Positions 17,156-25,934 of a stretch of 58,561 nucleotides of DNA are shown piece after piece. The translations under genes were made by a program, and so were the position numbers. The notes beneath the pieces were generated by a model. The model did not search any database, was not told the origin of the DNA, and saw only the letters and a program-made list of their open reading frames with translations. The stretch comes from Phycisphaerales bacterium (GTDB taxonomy: Bacteria; Planctomycetota; Phycisphaerae; Phycisphaerales; UBA1924). Location of the stretch: positions 1-58,561 of the forward strand of contig JADLCM010000043.1 in the NCBI GenBank assembly GCA_020847175.1. The letters run 5' to 3'. Position 1 is the stretch's first letter. Each line of letters begins with the position of its first letter.

Positions 17156-18337
17156 ATGATGCCCACCCGGATTCTTTCTTCCGTGCTTCTTCTCGCCGCG
17201 TTGCTCCTTCCCGCCGCCGCTGGGGCGCAGCCAGCCCTCCGCACGCGGCACGTTTTCCTCATCATCGCCGACGGGCTCCGCTGGCAGGAGGTCTTCACGG
17301 GCGCCGACGAGCGCCTCATCAACGCCGACAACGGCGTCGATGATCCCGAAGCTCTCCGCAGCGCCTACTGGCGGCCCACCCCCGAAGCCCGCCGCGAAGC
17401 CCTCATGCCCTTCCTCTGGAAGACCGCGGTGCCGCAGGGCCAGATCTACGGCAACCTCCTCAAGTCCTCCGACGCCCACATCACCAACCCCTGGCGCGTC
17501 TCCTATCCCGGATACTCCGAAACCTTCTGCGGCTACCCGAGCGACGAGATCAAGAACAACGCCAAGATCATGAATCCCGAAACCACCGTCTTCGAGTGGT
17601 TGAACAACAAGCCCGCCTTCTCGGGGCGCGTCGCCGCCTTCGGCGCCTGGGACACTTACCCCTTCATCTTCAACACCGATCGCAGCCATCTCCCCGTCGA
17701 CAGCGCGGTCGGCCCCCTCGATTTCGGGCGAACCTCCCCCGTCATCGATCTCTGGAACACCGCCCGCGCCGAGACCCCATACCGCTGGGGCAGCACCTGC
17801 TTCGACTCCATGGTCTTCCGCCCCGCGCTCGAATGGATCCGCCTCAACTCGCCGCGCCTCGTCTTCCTCGGCCTCGGCGAAACCGATGAATGGGCTCACG
17901 AAGGCAACTACGACCAGTACCTTCACGCCGCCCGCAGGGTTGACACCTACCTCGCAGCACTCTGGAACTTCATCCAGTCCTCCCCCGAGTACAAAGACTC
18001 CACCTCCATCATCCTCCTCTGCGATCACGGCCGGGGCGGCGACGCCCCCCTCACCACGCCCCCCGCCGCCCTCCCGGCGCTCGATGGCGTGCAGCCGCAG
18101 CAATGGCGCGACCACGGCGGCCGAATCGCCGGCGCCCAGCAGATCTGGATCGCCATCTGGGGCCCCGACACCCCGCCCCTCCGCGAGCGCGCCGACCTGC
18201 CCGCGGTGACCCAATCGCAGGTCGCCGCAACGCTCGCGGCACTCCTCGGCGAAGACTACCCCGCCGCGCAGCCCCGCGCGGCCCAGCCGATCGGCGACGC
18301 GATCAAAGCGCCTGCCGACGCCACCCGCACCCCCTGA
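17156..18337 (+). CDS. Secreted alkaline-phosphatase-superfamily protein
   Basis: 393 residues. A Sec signal at residues 1-24 ends in A-G-A|Q. The opening HVFLIIADGLRWQEVFTGAD gives the first metal Asp and the T/S nucleophile region of the alkaline phosphatase/sulfatase/phosphoglyceromutase superfamily. Later metal ligands are visible in LGLGETDEWAHEG (D-x-x-x-H), LLCDHGRGG (D-H) and WRDHGGRIAGAQQ. Exported hydrolase; the precise ester substrate (phosphate, phosphonate or sulfate) cannot be read from sequence. A second Met at residue 2 is an equal start candidate. Confidence 0.82.
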   Translation: MMPTRILSSVLLLAALLLPAAAGAQPALRTRHVFLIIADGLRWQEVFTGADERLINADNGVDDPEALRSAYWRPTPEARREALMPFLWKTAVPQGQIYGNLLKSSDAHITNPWRVSYPGYSETFCGYPSDEIKNNAKIMNPETTVFEWLNNKPAFSGRVAAFGAWDTYPFIFNTDRSHLPVDSAVGPLDFGRTSPVIDLWNTARAETPYRWGSTCFDSMVFRPALEWIRLNSPRLVFLGLGETDEWAHEGNYDQYLHAARRVDTYLAALWNFIQSSPEYKDSTSIILLCDHGRGGDAPLTTPPAALPALDGVQPQQWRDHGGRIAGAQQIWIAIWGPDTPPLRERADLPAVTQSQVAATLAALLGEDYPAAQPRAAQPIGDAIKAPADATRTP

Positions 18338-18550
18338 CCCCCCACCCACGACGCGGATGAACGCAGCGCGCGTGCTTCCCTCGGCGCGCGCCGACGATCC
18401 GTCACCGCCCCCCGCTCAGGCCGCCCCGGGGAGCCTGCAACTACATATAGAACCCGCGGCCGCACCCGAACCGGCGCCTCGCCCCGGCACGCCCGCTTCT
18501 GTGCCCAGGCGCACAAAAAGCCTCCGCACGGGGCATAAAGCCGGCCTACC

Positions 18551-18562
18551 ATGTATATACAT
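18551..18562. promoter_or_regulatory. AT-rich perfect palindrome in the ric promoter region
   Basis: ATGTATATACAT is a perfect 12-bp palindrome 61 nt before the ric start codon, inside a short AT-rich island (CATAAAG to GATATCGA) in otherwise very GC-rich DNA. The ATGTAT/ATACAT half-sites recall those of Rrf2-type NO sensors (NsrR), though the NsrR consensus spaces them by about 5 nt. Likely an operator or -10 element. Confidence 0.5.
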
Positions 18563-18623
18563 ATCCAGATATCGACATCACGCCTTTCGCCCCCTTCGCG
18601 GCGGCACAATCAGGAGTACCCAC

Positions 18624-19373
18624 ATGGCCCAAATCAACCCGGACACGACCGTCGGCGAACTCGTCGCCCAGCGCCCCGCTCGCTCGCGCGTTTTCGAGAC
18701 CCTGAAGATCGACTACTGCTGCGGCGGCAAGCTTGCCCTCTCAAAGGCGTGCGCCAATCGCGGGCTCGACACGGGCACCGTCATCGGGCTGCTGGAGCAG
18801 GCCGACGGCCAGGCCACCGACGTGGTGGACGCCGGGGCCATGTCCCTTGGTGATCTCGCCGACCACATCGTCCGCGCCCACCACGACTTCCTCCGGGCCG
18901 AACTCCCGCGCCTCGACGCGATCACCGAGAAGGTCTTCCGCGTCCACGGCGAGCATGAGCCGCGCCTCAAGCAGGTCCGCGAGGCGTTCTGCGAACTTAA
19001 GGATGAGATGCTCAGCCACATGGCCAAGGAAGAGCACGTCCTCTTCCCCATGATCCGCAAGATGGAGCAGACCCGCACCCCCCAGTCCTGCTGCGGGGGC
19101 ACGCTCGCCCACCCCATCGCCCAGATGGAGGCCGAGCACACCCAGTCGGGCGATGCGCTGGCGACAATGAGCGCAGCCACCGACGGCTACACCCCGCCCC
19201 CGTGGGCATGCAACACCTACCGCGCCATGCTCGACGGCCTCGCCAACCTCGAGCGCGACATGCACCAGCACGTGCACAAGGAGAACAACGTTCTCTTCCC
19301 CAAGGCGCTCGCGCTGGAGTCGCAGCTGACCGGCGCTCGCGCCGGGGGCTCCTCGCGCTGCTGCGGCGCCTGA
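18624..19373 (+). CDS. ric: RIC/YtfE/ScdA-type iron-sulfur cluster repair di-iron protein
   Basis: 249 residues. The N-terminal DUF542/ScdA segment carries LKIDYCCGG (C32-C33) and the rest is a hemerythrin-like four-helix bundle with spaced metal ligands (HIVRAHHDFLRAELPRL, SHMAKEEHVLFPMI, EAEHTQSGD and HQHVHKENNVLFPKA). RIC proteins restore iron-sulfur clusters damaged by nitric oxide or oxidants. The ATG at 18624 has AGGAG about 8 nt upstream; the frame is open to 18357 but that extension is low-complexity. A CCGG-type Cys pair mid-protein (SCCGG) and a terminal RCCGA are extra cysteines. Its position near the nitrate-reductase-like island fits NO protection. Confidence 0.95.
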   Translation: MAQINPDTTVGELVAQRPARSRVFETLKIDYCCGGKLALSKACANRGLDTGTVIGLLEQADGQATDVVDAGAMSLGDLADHIVRAHHDFLRAELPRLDAITEKVFRVHGEHEPRLKQVREAFCELKDEMLSHMAKEEHVLFPMIRKMEQTRTPQSCCGGTLAHPIAQMEAEHTQSGDALATMSAATDGYTPPPWACNTYRAMLDGLANLERDMHQHVHKENNVLFPKALALESQLTGARAGGSSRCCGA

Positions 19374-19453
19374 CGCGAAACCTGGCGGGCGTGGCGAGAG
19401 CGCCCGGCGCCGGGTGCACCTGCCGCGCACCGGAACACTCACAGGAGCCCGAC

Positions 19454-20464
19454 ATGCGGCACACGATTGCACGGATGGCGCTCGCCGTCGGCACGCCACT
19501 GCTCGGGCCATCGTGCGCCGCCCGTCAGCCGGCGCCCGATAATGTGCCACCGGGGCCCGGCGGGGCCGGCGAAGGTGAAACGCTCCGCGTGACGGGGGAG
19601 CACCGCACGCGGATGCTCCTGCGCGACCTGGAGCCGGGCGCCATTGTCGATTGCTCCGGCGCCGTCTTCTACCTCAGCCTCGCCGACGAAGACCGCGCGA
19701 ACAATTACATTCTTCAGGTCCGGGCGAGCCGCGACACGATCGTGCGCAACGTGGACATCGTCGGCGACATCCCGCTGGACAGGAGCTGGGACGCGCAGTA
19801 CGAGGACAACAACAGCGCCGCCTTCGCCTTCATCAGCAGCCACGGAGGCACGCTCGAAGATGCACGCATCACCCGCTCCTGGGATCCGCTCCGCGCCGCC
19901 CGTGACTCCGAGGGCCACTACCAGTTCCGGCGCATCTATGCATCGATCTGGCGCGACGATGTGCTGGAAACCGACAGCGGCTATCCCGACGTGCTGATCG
20001 AAGACTGCCTCTTCGACGGCGGGCACGGCGGGTTCAGCTGCCGCCAGGGCGCCGGGACCGATGCCCCCGACGCATCCGCCCGCTGGCTTCGGTCGCGCCA
20101 TGTTCTGATGCGCCTCACCCCCTTCCCGGGCAACACGCAGCGATACGGGGACAAGGCCGTGCACTCCTCGTTCGTCAAGCTCCACAAGAACTGCCAGTCG
20201 CTTGAGATCACCGACAACGTCTGGGCGTTCGAGAACATCGACTCCACCACGTGGGGCCCCAACTGGAGCGAACTCTTCAAGGCGAAACTCAAGGTCAGCG
20301 AACGCAACCTCCTCCTCTGGCTCGGTGACGGCCCGTTCCCGGCTTCGATCTGGGTGCCGCCGGGCTTCACAGCGCTCTCGGGTCAGGCCGCCCGCGACGA
20401 GTGGAACCTCCGTCGCGAGGCCTGGCTCCGGCGCGTCCGCCCGGCCGAACTCGCCGGCCCCTGA
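19454..20464 (+). CDS. Exported beta-helix-like protein of unknown function
   Basis: 336 residues with an AGGAG about 8 nt before the ATG. An N-terminal signal (residues ~1-22) ends near PSCAAR; the Cys is a weak lipobox candidate. The body has short repeating strands separated by Asn/Gly turns (YILQVRASRDTIVRNVDIVGD, FAFISSHGGTLEDARITRS, DVLIEDCLFDGGHGGF and LEITDNVWAFENID), the look of a right-handed parallel beta-helix as in pectate lyases. No catalytic signature recognised. Possibly polysaccharide-binding or -degrading at the surface. Confidence 0.7.
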   Translation: MRHTIARMALAVGTPLLGPSCAARQPAPDNVPPGPGGAGEGETLRVTGEHRTRMLLRDLEPGAIVDCSGAVFYLSLADEDRANNYILQVRASRDTIVRNVDIVGDIPLDRSWDAQYEDNNSAAFAFISSHGGTLEDARITRSWDPLRAARDSEGHYQFRRIYASIWRDDVLETDSGYPDVLIEDCLFDGGHGGFSCRQGAGTDAPDASARWLRSRHVLMRLTPFPGNTQRYGDKAVHSSFVKLHKNCQSLEITDNVWAFENIDSTTWGPNWSELFKAKLKVSERNLLLWLGDGPFPASIWVPPGFTALSGQAARDEWNLRREAWLRRVRPAELAGP

Positions 20465-20494
20465 GACGGACCGCCCCCGGGGCTCCGCGCCCTG

Positions 20495-22840
20495 TCATCC
20501 CGGCGGCGCCGCGCCAAGCGCATCCAGCCTCGACCGCCACATCGCCGCCTGCGCTGCGTCGCCCTTCATCTCGTACAGCCGCACCAGCCGCTCCATCGCC
20601 TCGCGCCGGTCGCGCACGGTTGAAGTCGTCCGCTTCGCCACCGCGGCTTCAGACCCCGTCAGCAGCGGTTCCGCCTCCTCCAGCCGCCCCTGCTCCATGT
20701 AACACGCGCCCAGCACGCCATCCACCTCGGCCATCGGCGAAGAGCCCGCGGCGAACGACTTCAGCCACGCCCGGCGCGCCCTCTCAACGTGCTCCGTCGC
20801 CTCCTCGACTCTGTCCCGCGCGAGCAGCACCCTGCCCAGCACCAGGTGCGACGACGCCGAGATCATGTGGTCAGACCCGTAGATCGTCTCGCGGATCGAC
20901 AACCCCTCGCGGGCGCGCTCCTCGGCCTCCTCCAGTCGGCCGAGCGCCGTGAGCACCGACGCCGCGTTGTTCAGGCACCCTGCGATGTCCGGCGTCACCT
21001 CCCCCGACCCTTCGCGCGAAACCTCGATCGCCCGCGACATCACCTCCAGGGCCTCGTCGTAGCGCCCCTGGCGATCCAGGCTGCCCCCCAGCATGTTGAG
21101 CGCCCCCGGGAGCGCCGCCCGGTGGTGCGGGTGCCGCTCCAGGAACCCGACGAGCGAGCGGATCGCGGGCTCGGCACGCACCGGGTCGCGATGGCGGGCG
21201 AGCCCCTGCGACAGCAGCGCCACCACGTACGAGAGCGCCCAGGCATCCGCCTCGCTCGCCTCAAAGCGCGCCGCCGCCTCGGCCAGCATCTCCACCCCGC
21301 GCGGGTCGCCCGCGGTCGCGAGGTAGCTCCCGTAATCTCGCAGCAGCCGCGCGTTCCGCAGCGACCCCGCCGCCTCACCCGGAACCTCCAGGCCCCGCGC
21401 CTCCTCAAACAGCGCCCGCGCCTCATCGTGGTTACGCAGCTCCCCGTGCACCACTCCGAGCGTCCGGAGCAGTTCGGCGCGCACCCGCGGGCGGTCCGTC
21501 AGCGAAGTGCTGATGGTCCGCGTCCCCTCTCGCACGAGGTCGAGCACGCTCAAGGGCCGCCCCTCGGCGCTGGTCTCATTCCCCTTGCCCAGCAGCCGGA
21601 CGATGAAGTCCTGCGTCTCCCACGCCGTCCGGGCCTCATCCCGCGCTCGCGCCGCTTCCACCCGTTCGCGCTGTTCCGAGGCCCGGGCCCGCACGTACAG
21701 CCCCGTCATCATCGCCCCGAACACCACCACCGACACCACCAGCGCCGCGACCAGCGCGCTCGCCACCGGGTACCGCGCCACCAGCGCGCGCCCCTGGTAT
21801 GCCAGCGTCGGCGCCCGCGCCGTCACCGGCTCGCGCCGAAGCACCCGCCGCAGGTCTTCTCCCAGCGCCGACGCAGATTCGTACCGGCGCCCCGGGTCCT
21901 TCTCAATCGCCTTGAGAATCACCGCCTCCAGGTCCCCACGCACCCCTCCCGCCGCCGTGCGCGGCCTGATCGGCGCATCCTCCGCGATCGCGCGAACCGA
22001 CGCGGGCAGGTTCCGGGCGCTCACCCGGTACGGCAGCGCCCCAGTCAGCAGCTCGTAGAGAATCACCCCCAGCGCGTACACATCGGTGCGCGTATCCACC
22101 GCGTCGTTCTCGCCCCGCGCCTGCTCTGGGCTCATGTACGCAATCGTCCCCGCGATGCGCCCGCGCTCCGTCTGGAGCGTCCCCTCGCCTTCCTGCATCA
22201 GTTTCGCGAGCCCGAAGTCAAGCACCTTCGGCAGCCCCTCGGGCGACACCAGGATATTTGAGGGCTTGAGGTCGCGGTGCACCACCCCGCTCCGGTGCGC
22301 CGCCGCGACCGCCTCGCACACCCGCGCCGTCAGGTCCACCCGCTCCGCCTGCCCGCAGTTTCTTTCCCTGGCGAACTCCCCCAGCGGCACGCCATGCACC
22401 AGCTCCATCACGAGGTACGGGCTCCCATCCTCGGCCCGGCCTGCCTCGAAAATCGATGCGATGCCCGCGTGGTTCAACCGTGCCAGCGCCGCGGCTTCGC
22501 GCAGCAGCATGCGGTCCGCGCCCCGGTCCCCCGCGCGCCGGAGCACCTTCACCGCCACGCGCCGCCTCGGCTCCGCCTGCTCCGCCTCGTACACCACGCC
22601 CATCCCGCCCCGCCCGATCTCACGCACCACCGTGAAGCGCCCCACCCGCGCCGGCGCCGCGGCCGGCCCCGCCCGCAGCGCCTCGGCGAACCGAAGGTTC
22701 TTCTCGATCTCCTCCAGCGCAGCCCGGCATGTCGCGCACGTCGCCACGTGCGCCGCGACTTCGCTCCGATCGCCCCCCTCTCGCGTGGCCAGGTGTTCCA
22801 GGGCCTCGATGTCAGGACACGGCGCCTCGGGGGCCATCAT
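20495..22840 (-). CDS. Membrane Ser/Thr protein kinase with N-terminal zinc finger and C-terminal TPRs
   Basis: 781 residues. Residues 31-38 (HVATCATC) form a ZAS-type H-x3-C-x2-C zinc finger of anti-sigma factors. The kinase domain spans ~68-330: GRGGMG loop 77-81, ATP Lys K98, HRDLKPSN 188-195, DFGLAK 208-213 and APE-equivalent SPEQA. One TM helix lies at ~355-380 (VASALVAALVVSVVVFGAMM), followed by an extracytoplasmic half with TPR-like repeats from ~455 to the end. It begins inside the ECF sigma gene (29 nt overlap; ATG-ATG start), so the two are translated together. The pairing matches the planctomycete ECF/kinase groups in which the kinase senses a signal and controls the sigma factor. 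Confidence 0.93.
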   Translation of the reverse strand: MMAPEAPCPDIEALEHLATREGGDRSEVAAHVATCATCRAALEEIEKNLRFAEALRAGPAAAPARVGRFTVVREIGRGGMGVVYEAEQAEPRRRVAVKVLRRAGDRGADRMLLREAAALARLNHAGIASIFEAGRAEDGSPYLVMELVHGVPLGEFARERNCGQAERVDLTARVCEAVAAAHRSGVVHRDLKPSNILVSPEGLPKVLDFGLAKLMQEGEGTLQTERGRIAGTIAYMSPEQARGENDAVDTRTDVYALGVILYELLTGALPYRVSARNLPASVRAIAEDAPIRPRTAAGGVRGDLEAVILKAIEKDPGRRYESASALGEDLRRVLRREPVTARAPTLAYQGRALVARYPVASALVAALVVSVVVFGAMMTGLYVRARASEQRERVEAARARDEARTAWETQDFIVRLLGKGNETSAEGRPLSVLDLVREGTRTISTSLTDRPRVRAELLRTLGVVHGELRNHDEARALFEEARGLEVPGEAAGSLRNARLLRDYGSYLATAGDPRGVEMLAEAAARFEASEADAWALSYVVALLSQGLARHRDPVRAEPAIRSLVGFLERHPHHRAALPGALNMLGGSLDRQGRYDEALEVMSRAIEVSREGSGEVTPDIAGCLNNAASVLTALGRLEEAEERAREGLSIRETIYGSDHMISASSHLVLGRVLLARDRVEEATEHVERARRAWLKSFAAGSSPMAEVDGVLGACYMEQGRLEEAEPLLTGSEAAVAKRTTSTVRDRREAMERLVRLYEMKGDAAQAAMWRSRLDALGAAPPG

Positions 22841-23408
22841 CGAGCTCCTCGACATCCGCCCGCAGCTCGCGGAGCCGCGACAGGATTCGGTGCTTCGAGT
22901 TATACACGAACTTGACCGGCTCGCCGAGTTCCGCCGCCGCCGCCGCCGCCGCCGCCGTCGCTCCCCGCTGCACCACGAGCTCAAAGGCCGCGAATGCCTT
23001 CGGGTCCGACTCGGCCCGCACCCTGTCCAGGCACTGCCGGATCGCCGCGTGCTCCCACTGCTCATCCCACATCGCGCTCACGCGCGGATCGTCGGCCGCC
23101 CGGCTCGCCGCCTCCCCTGCGCCCTCCGGGCGCTCGCGCAGCGCCTTGAGCGCCTGCCGATGCGCGATGCCGAACAGGTAGCTGCTCAGCCGCCCCCGCG
23201 CCCGGTCATATCGATCCTCCCGGTACGCCCTGGCAAACTCCCCCAGCACCGTCTGCCCGAGGTCCTCCGCTTCGGTCTGCGTCAGCCCGAGCCCGAGCCC
23301 GAACGACTCGATCGGCGCGCGAAAACGCTCGACAAGCCGACCCCACGCCCCTTCATTCGAGAAGTCGCGGAGCCCCTGCAGGATGGTGCTCGTCGTCACC
23401 CAGTCCAT
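22812..23408 (-). CDS. ECF-type RNA polymerase sigma factor (kinase-associated)
   Basis: 198 residues. The sigma-2 region is seen in WGRLVERFRAPIESFGLGLG and TEAEDLGQTVLGEFARAY, with RGRLSSYLFGIAHRQALKALR as region 2.4. Sigma-4 ends in VYNSKHRILSRLRELR. The family member type is the planctomycete set fused by operon to Ser/Thr kinases. The sigma-4 helix-turn-helix starts with eight alanines encoded by a CCG-repeat tract, an unusual feature covered separately. It is the first gene of a two-gene unit with the receptor kinase. Confidence 0.92.
   Translation of the reverse strand: MDWVTTSTILQGLRDFSNEGAWGRLVERFRAPIESFGLGLGLTQTEAEDLGQTVLGEFARAYREDRYDRARGRLSSYLFGIAHRQALKALRERPEGAGEAASRAADDPRVSAMWDEQWEHAAIRQCLDRVRAESDPKAFAAFELVVQRGATAAAAAAAAELGEPVKFVYNSKHRILSRLRELRADVEELDDGPRGAVS
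22931..22957. repeat. (CCG)9 trinucleotide microsatellite inside the sigma factor gene
   Basis: Nine perfect CCG units lie within the ECF sigma gene and encode eight consecutive alanines at the start of the sigma-4 DNA-binding region. Slippage would add or remove whole alanines without a frameshift. Confidence 0.95.
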
Positions 23409-23459
23409 ACGGTCCGTCCGCTCCGAGTCTACTCCCTCCCGCGCGCTCCGCCTCCCCCT

Positions 23460-24662
23460 TCACTCCTCCGTGCTCAGCGCCAGGCGGCACATCATCTCCA
23501 CGCCCGTCCCCAACGCCTCATCGTTGAAGTCAAACTCGGCCTGGTGCAGCTGCGGCACCTCCCCGGCCCCCTCGGGTCGAAGCCCGAGAAAGAAGAAGCA
23601 CGCCTTCGCGAACGCCCCGTAGTAACTGAAATCCTCCCCGCCCATCGTCGCGTGAGGCGCCTCGTGCACCCGGTCCTCACCCAGGGCTCCCCGGGCAACG
23701 CGAAAAAACTCCGCCGCCGCCCCCGCGTCGTTGATCGTCGCCGGGTACCCGTCGTGCCACGTCACCTCGGCGCGGCAGCCCAGCCCCGTTGCCACGCCCC
23801 GCGCGATCTCGAACAACGCCTCCTTCGCCCTGGCCCGCACCGCGGGCGAGAGCGTCCGCACCGTCCCCTCGATCCGCGCCCGCTCCGGGATGATGTTCGT
23901 CGCCGTGCCCCCCTCCACCACCCCCACCGTCACCACGATCGGGTCAAACGGCGCCGTCACCCGGCTGGGGATGGTCTGGAGCGCTCCGATGATCTGCGCG
24001 ACCGCGACGATCGGGTCGCGCCCCAGGTGCGGGTACGCCCCGTGCGCCTGCACGCCCCGCACCGCGATCTCGAACTCATCCGTCGCCGCCAGCAGCGGGC
24101 CTGCCTTCGTCGCCACGTGGTTCAGCGGCAGCAGCGGCCATCCGTGCAGCCCGAAGACCCGCGCCACCGGGGGCCCGAGCCCCCCGCGCCCTTCACCCGC
24201 CAGCGCCCCGTCCTGGCACATGAGGTTCCCCCCCCCGCCCCCCTCCTCGGCGGGCTGAAAGAGAAACGTGACCGGGTTGGGCCGCTCCTTGGCCGCCGCC
24301 AGCACCCGCGCCGCCCCGAGCAGGATCGTCGTGTGCCCGTCGTGCCCGCATGCATGCATCACCCCGGGGCATGTGCTCGCGTACGCGCGCCCGGTGTTCT
24401 CCACGATCGGCAGCGCATCCATGTCCGCCCGCAGCGCCACCGCGCCCCGCGCACCCTTGACCGTCGCGGGCAGGTGCGCCACGACCCCCGTGCCCCGCGC
24501 CAGCCCGGCGCGGAAGGGGATGCCCAGGCGGGTCAGTTCCGCCTGCACCACCCGGCTCGTGCGCGATTCGGCGAACGCGAGTTCCGGATGAGCGTGCAGG
24601 TCGTGCCGGATCCGGATCAGGTCGGCCGACTCCTCACGCACGCGAAAGCCCAGGTCGTTCAT
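23460..24662 (-). CDS. M20-family amidohydrolase/peptidase (hippurate-hydrolase type)
   Basis: 400 residues. LRADMDALPI and MHACGHDGHT carry the metal Asp/His ligands; FQPAEEGGGGG carries the catalytic and metal Glu pair; VRGVQAHGAYPHLGRDP is the lid-domain His; MGGEDFSYY supplies the last ligand region. The cysteine in HACGHDGH is typical of the aminoacylase/hippurate hydrolase/IAA-amino-acid hydrolase branch, which cleaves N-acyl or N-aroyl amino acids in the cytoplasm. No signal peptide. It is followed at 25 nt spacing by the M16-like gene upstream in transcription order, so the two may be one operon. Confidence 0.93.
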   Translation of the reverse strand: MNDLGFRVREESADLIRIRHDLHAHPELAFAESRTSRVVQAELTRLGIPFRAGLARGTGVVAHLPATVKGARGAVALRADMDALPIVENTGRAYASTCPGVMHACGHDGHTTILLGAARVLAAAKERPNPVTFLFQPAEEGGGGGNLMCQDGALAGEGRGGLGPPVARVFGLHGWPLLPLNHVATKAGPLLAATDEFEIAVRGVQAHGAYPHLGRDPIVAVAQIIGALQTIPSRVTAPFDPIVVTVGVVEGGTATNIIPERARIEGTVRTLSPAVRARAKEALFEIARGVATGLGCRAEVTWHDGYPATINDAGAAAEFFRVARGALGEDRVHEAPHATMGGEDFSYYGAFAKACFFFLGLRPEGAGEVPQLHQAEFDFNDEALGTGVEMMCRLALSTEE

Positions 24663-24686
24663 GGCCCATCGTAGTGACCCGGAACT

Positions 24687-25934
24687 TCACTCTGCCAGCG
24701 CACGCGCCGGGTCCAGGGGCGTCGGCCCGAGCGACTGCACCGAAATCCGCCCGAGCCGCCGGCGCTCCAGGTACGCGTTCACCGCCTCCAGCGTGATCGC
24801 GTCTACCTTCGCGCCAAGTTCCGCCAGCGAGCGCGTGCGCCCCAGCCGCAGCCAGTCCCCCGCGAGCGAGGCCGCCCGCGCCCCCGTGCTCTCTCCCGAA
24901 AAAACCAGCCGGCTCTTCATGCCCACGACCGCCCGCTCAAACTCCTCGCGCTCGATGCCGCTCCGGTTGATCCGCCTCAGCTCGTCCGCCAGCACGTCCA
25001 GCGACTGCTGGGCCCGCTCGGGCGTGGTCCCCACGTAGGCCGTCACCGCCCCGAACTCCTTGCCCGCCTTGTACGCCGCCGACACCGAGTAGCACAGCCC
25101 GCGCTTCTCGCGCACCTCCGTGAACAGCCGCCCCGACATGCCCCCCGAGAGCACGCTCACCACGATCCGCTCCAGCCAGGCATCCTCGTGCGTCTCCGCC
25201 GGCGCATCGTGCGCCACGTAGATGTGAACCTGATTGCTCGGGTCGTTGATGTGCCCGTACCCGCGTTCCCCCTCGGCCTCGAAGGCAAGCCCCGCCTCCG
25301 CCCCGCTCCACCCCGCCAGCAGCGGCTCAAGATCGCGCTGCGCTTCATCCAGCGTCGCCGCCCCGGCGATCGCCAGCACCGCGCCCCGGGGCGCCGCGAG
25401 CCGCGCCCACTCCCGGCGCAGGTCATCCCGCGTCATCGCCCTCAGCGTCCCGGGCTCCCCCAGCCCGCTCCGGTTGACCGGGTCGGGCCGGTGCCGCAGG
25501 CGCAGGGCGATCGCTGCACGCTGCGCCGGCTCATCCGCCAGCGACTCAATCGCCTGGAGCGCCAGTTCGCGGGCCGGTTCAATCGATCCCTCATCCATGC
25601 GCGGCCGGCGCACCATGTCCGCGAGCAGCGGCAGCAGCCCCCGCAGGTCCTTGCCCACCACCGTCGCGCCCAGTTGAAAGTGAAACGTGCTCCCCGCCGC
25701 GCTCCGCCCCGCGCCCAGCAGGTCGAAGGCGTCCGCCTGGCCCCGCGAATCGAGGTTTCCCGCGCCCCGCAGCAGCAGCTCGCTCCACATCGCCGAGAGT
25801 CCGAGAAGGCCCGAGGGCTCATGCGCCCAGCCCGCGGGCAGCATCCACGCCAGCGCCGCGGACCGCACCCCGGGGTTTGATTCCACGATGAGCGGCATCC
25901 CGCACGAGAGCATCGTCTGACTGATCGTCGTCAT
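24687..25934 (-). CDS. M16-like peptidase homologue lacking the HxxEH zinc motif
   Basis: 415 residues from the ATG at 25934, which has GGAGG 4-5 nt upstream; an upstream in-frame ATG at 25976 lacks one. The fold is M16 (pitrilysin/MPP-like): GLLGLSAMWSELLLRG is where H-x-x-E-H would lie, and LFTEVREKRGLCYSVSAAYK is the conserved C-terminal R/Y motif. The zinc ligands are replaced (S-A-M-W-S), so it is presumably catalytically dead. Such subunits normally pair with an active M16 partner, which is not in this window. No clear signal peptide. Confidence 0.82.
   Translation of the reverse strand: MTTISQTMLSCGMPLIVESNPGVRSAALAWMLPAGWAHEPSGLLGLSAMWSELLLRGAGNLDSRGQADAFDLLGAGRSAAGSTFHFQLGATVVGKDLRGLLPLLADMVRRPRMDEGSIEPARELALQAIESLADEPAQRAAIALRLRHRPDPVNRSGLGEPGTLRAMTRDDLRREWARLAAPRGAVLAIAGAATLDEAQRDLEPLLAGWSGAEAGLAFEAEGERGYGHINDPSNQVHIYVAHDAPAETHEDAWLERIVVSVLSGGMSGRLFTEVREKRGLCYSVSAAYKAGKEFGAVTAYVGTTPERAQQSLDVLADELRRINRSGIEREEFERAVVGMKSRLVFSGESTGARAASLAGDWLRLGRTRSLAELGAKVDAITLEAVNAYLERRRLGRISVQSLGPTPLDPARALAE

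Noticed and set aside
18357..18623. 89-residue N-terminal extension of the RIC protein
   Set aside because: The extension is Pro/Ala/Arg-rich, runs through the promoter palindrome, and the internal ATG has the Shine-Dalgarno and the family N-terminus.
20789..24674. Long plus-strand frames opposite the kinase, sigma and M20 genes
   Set aside because: They are Arg/Pro/His-rich shadows crossing three real gene boundaries.
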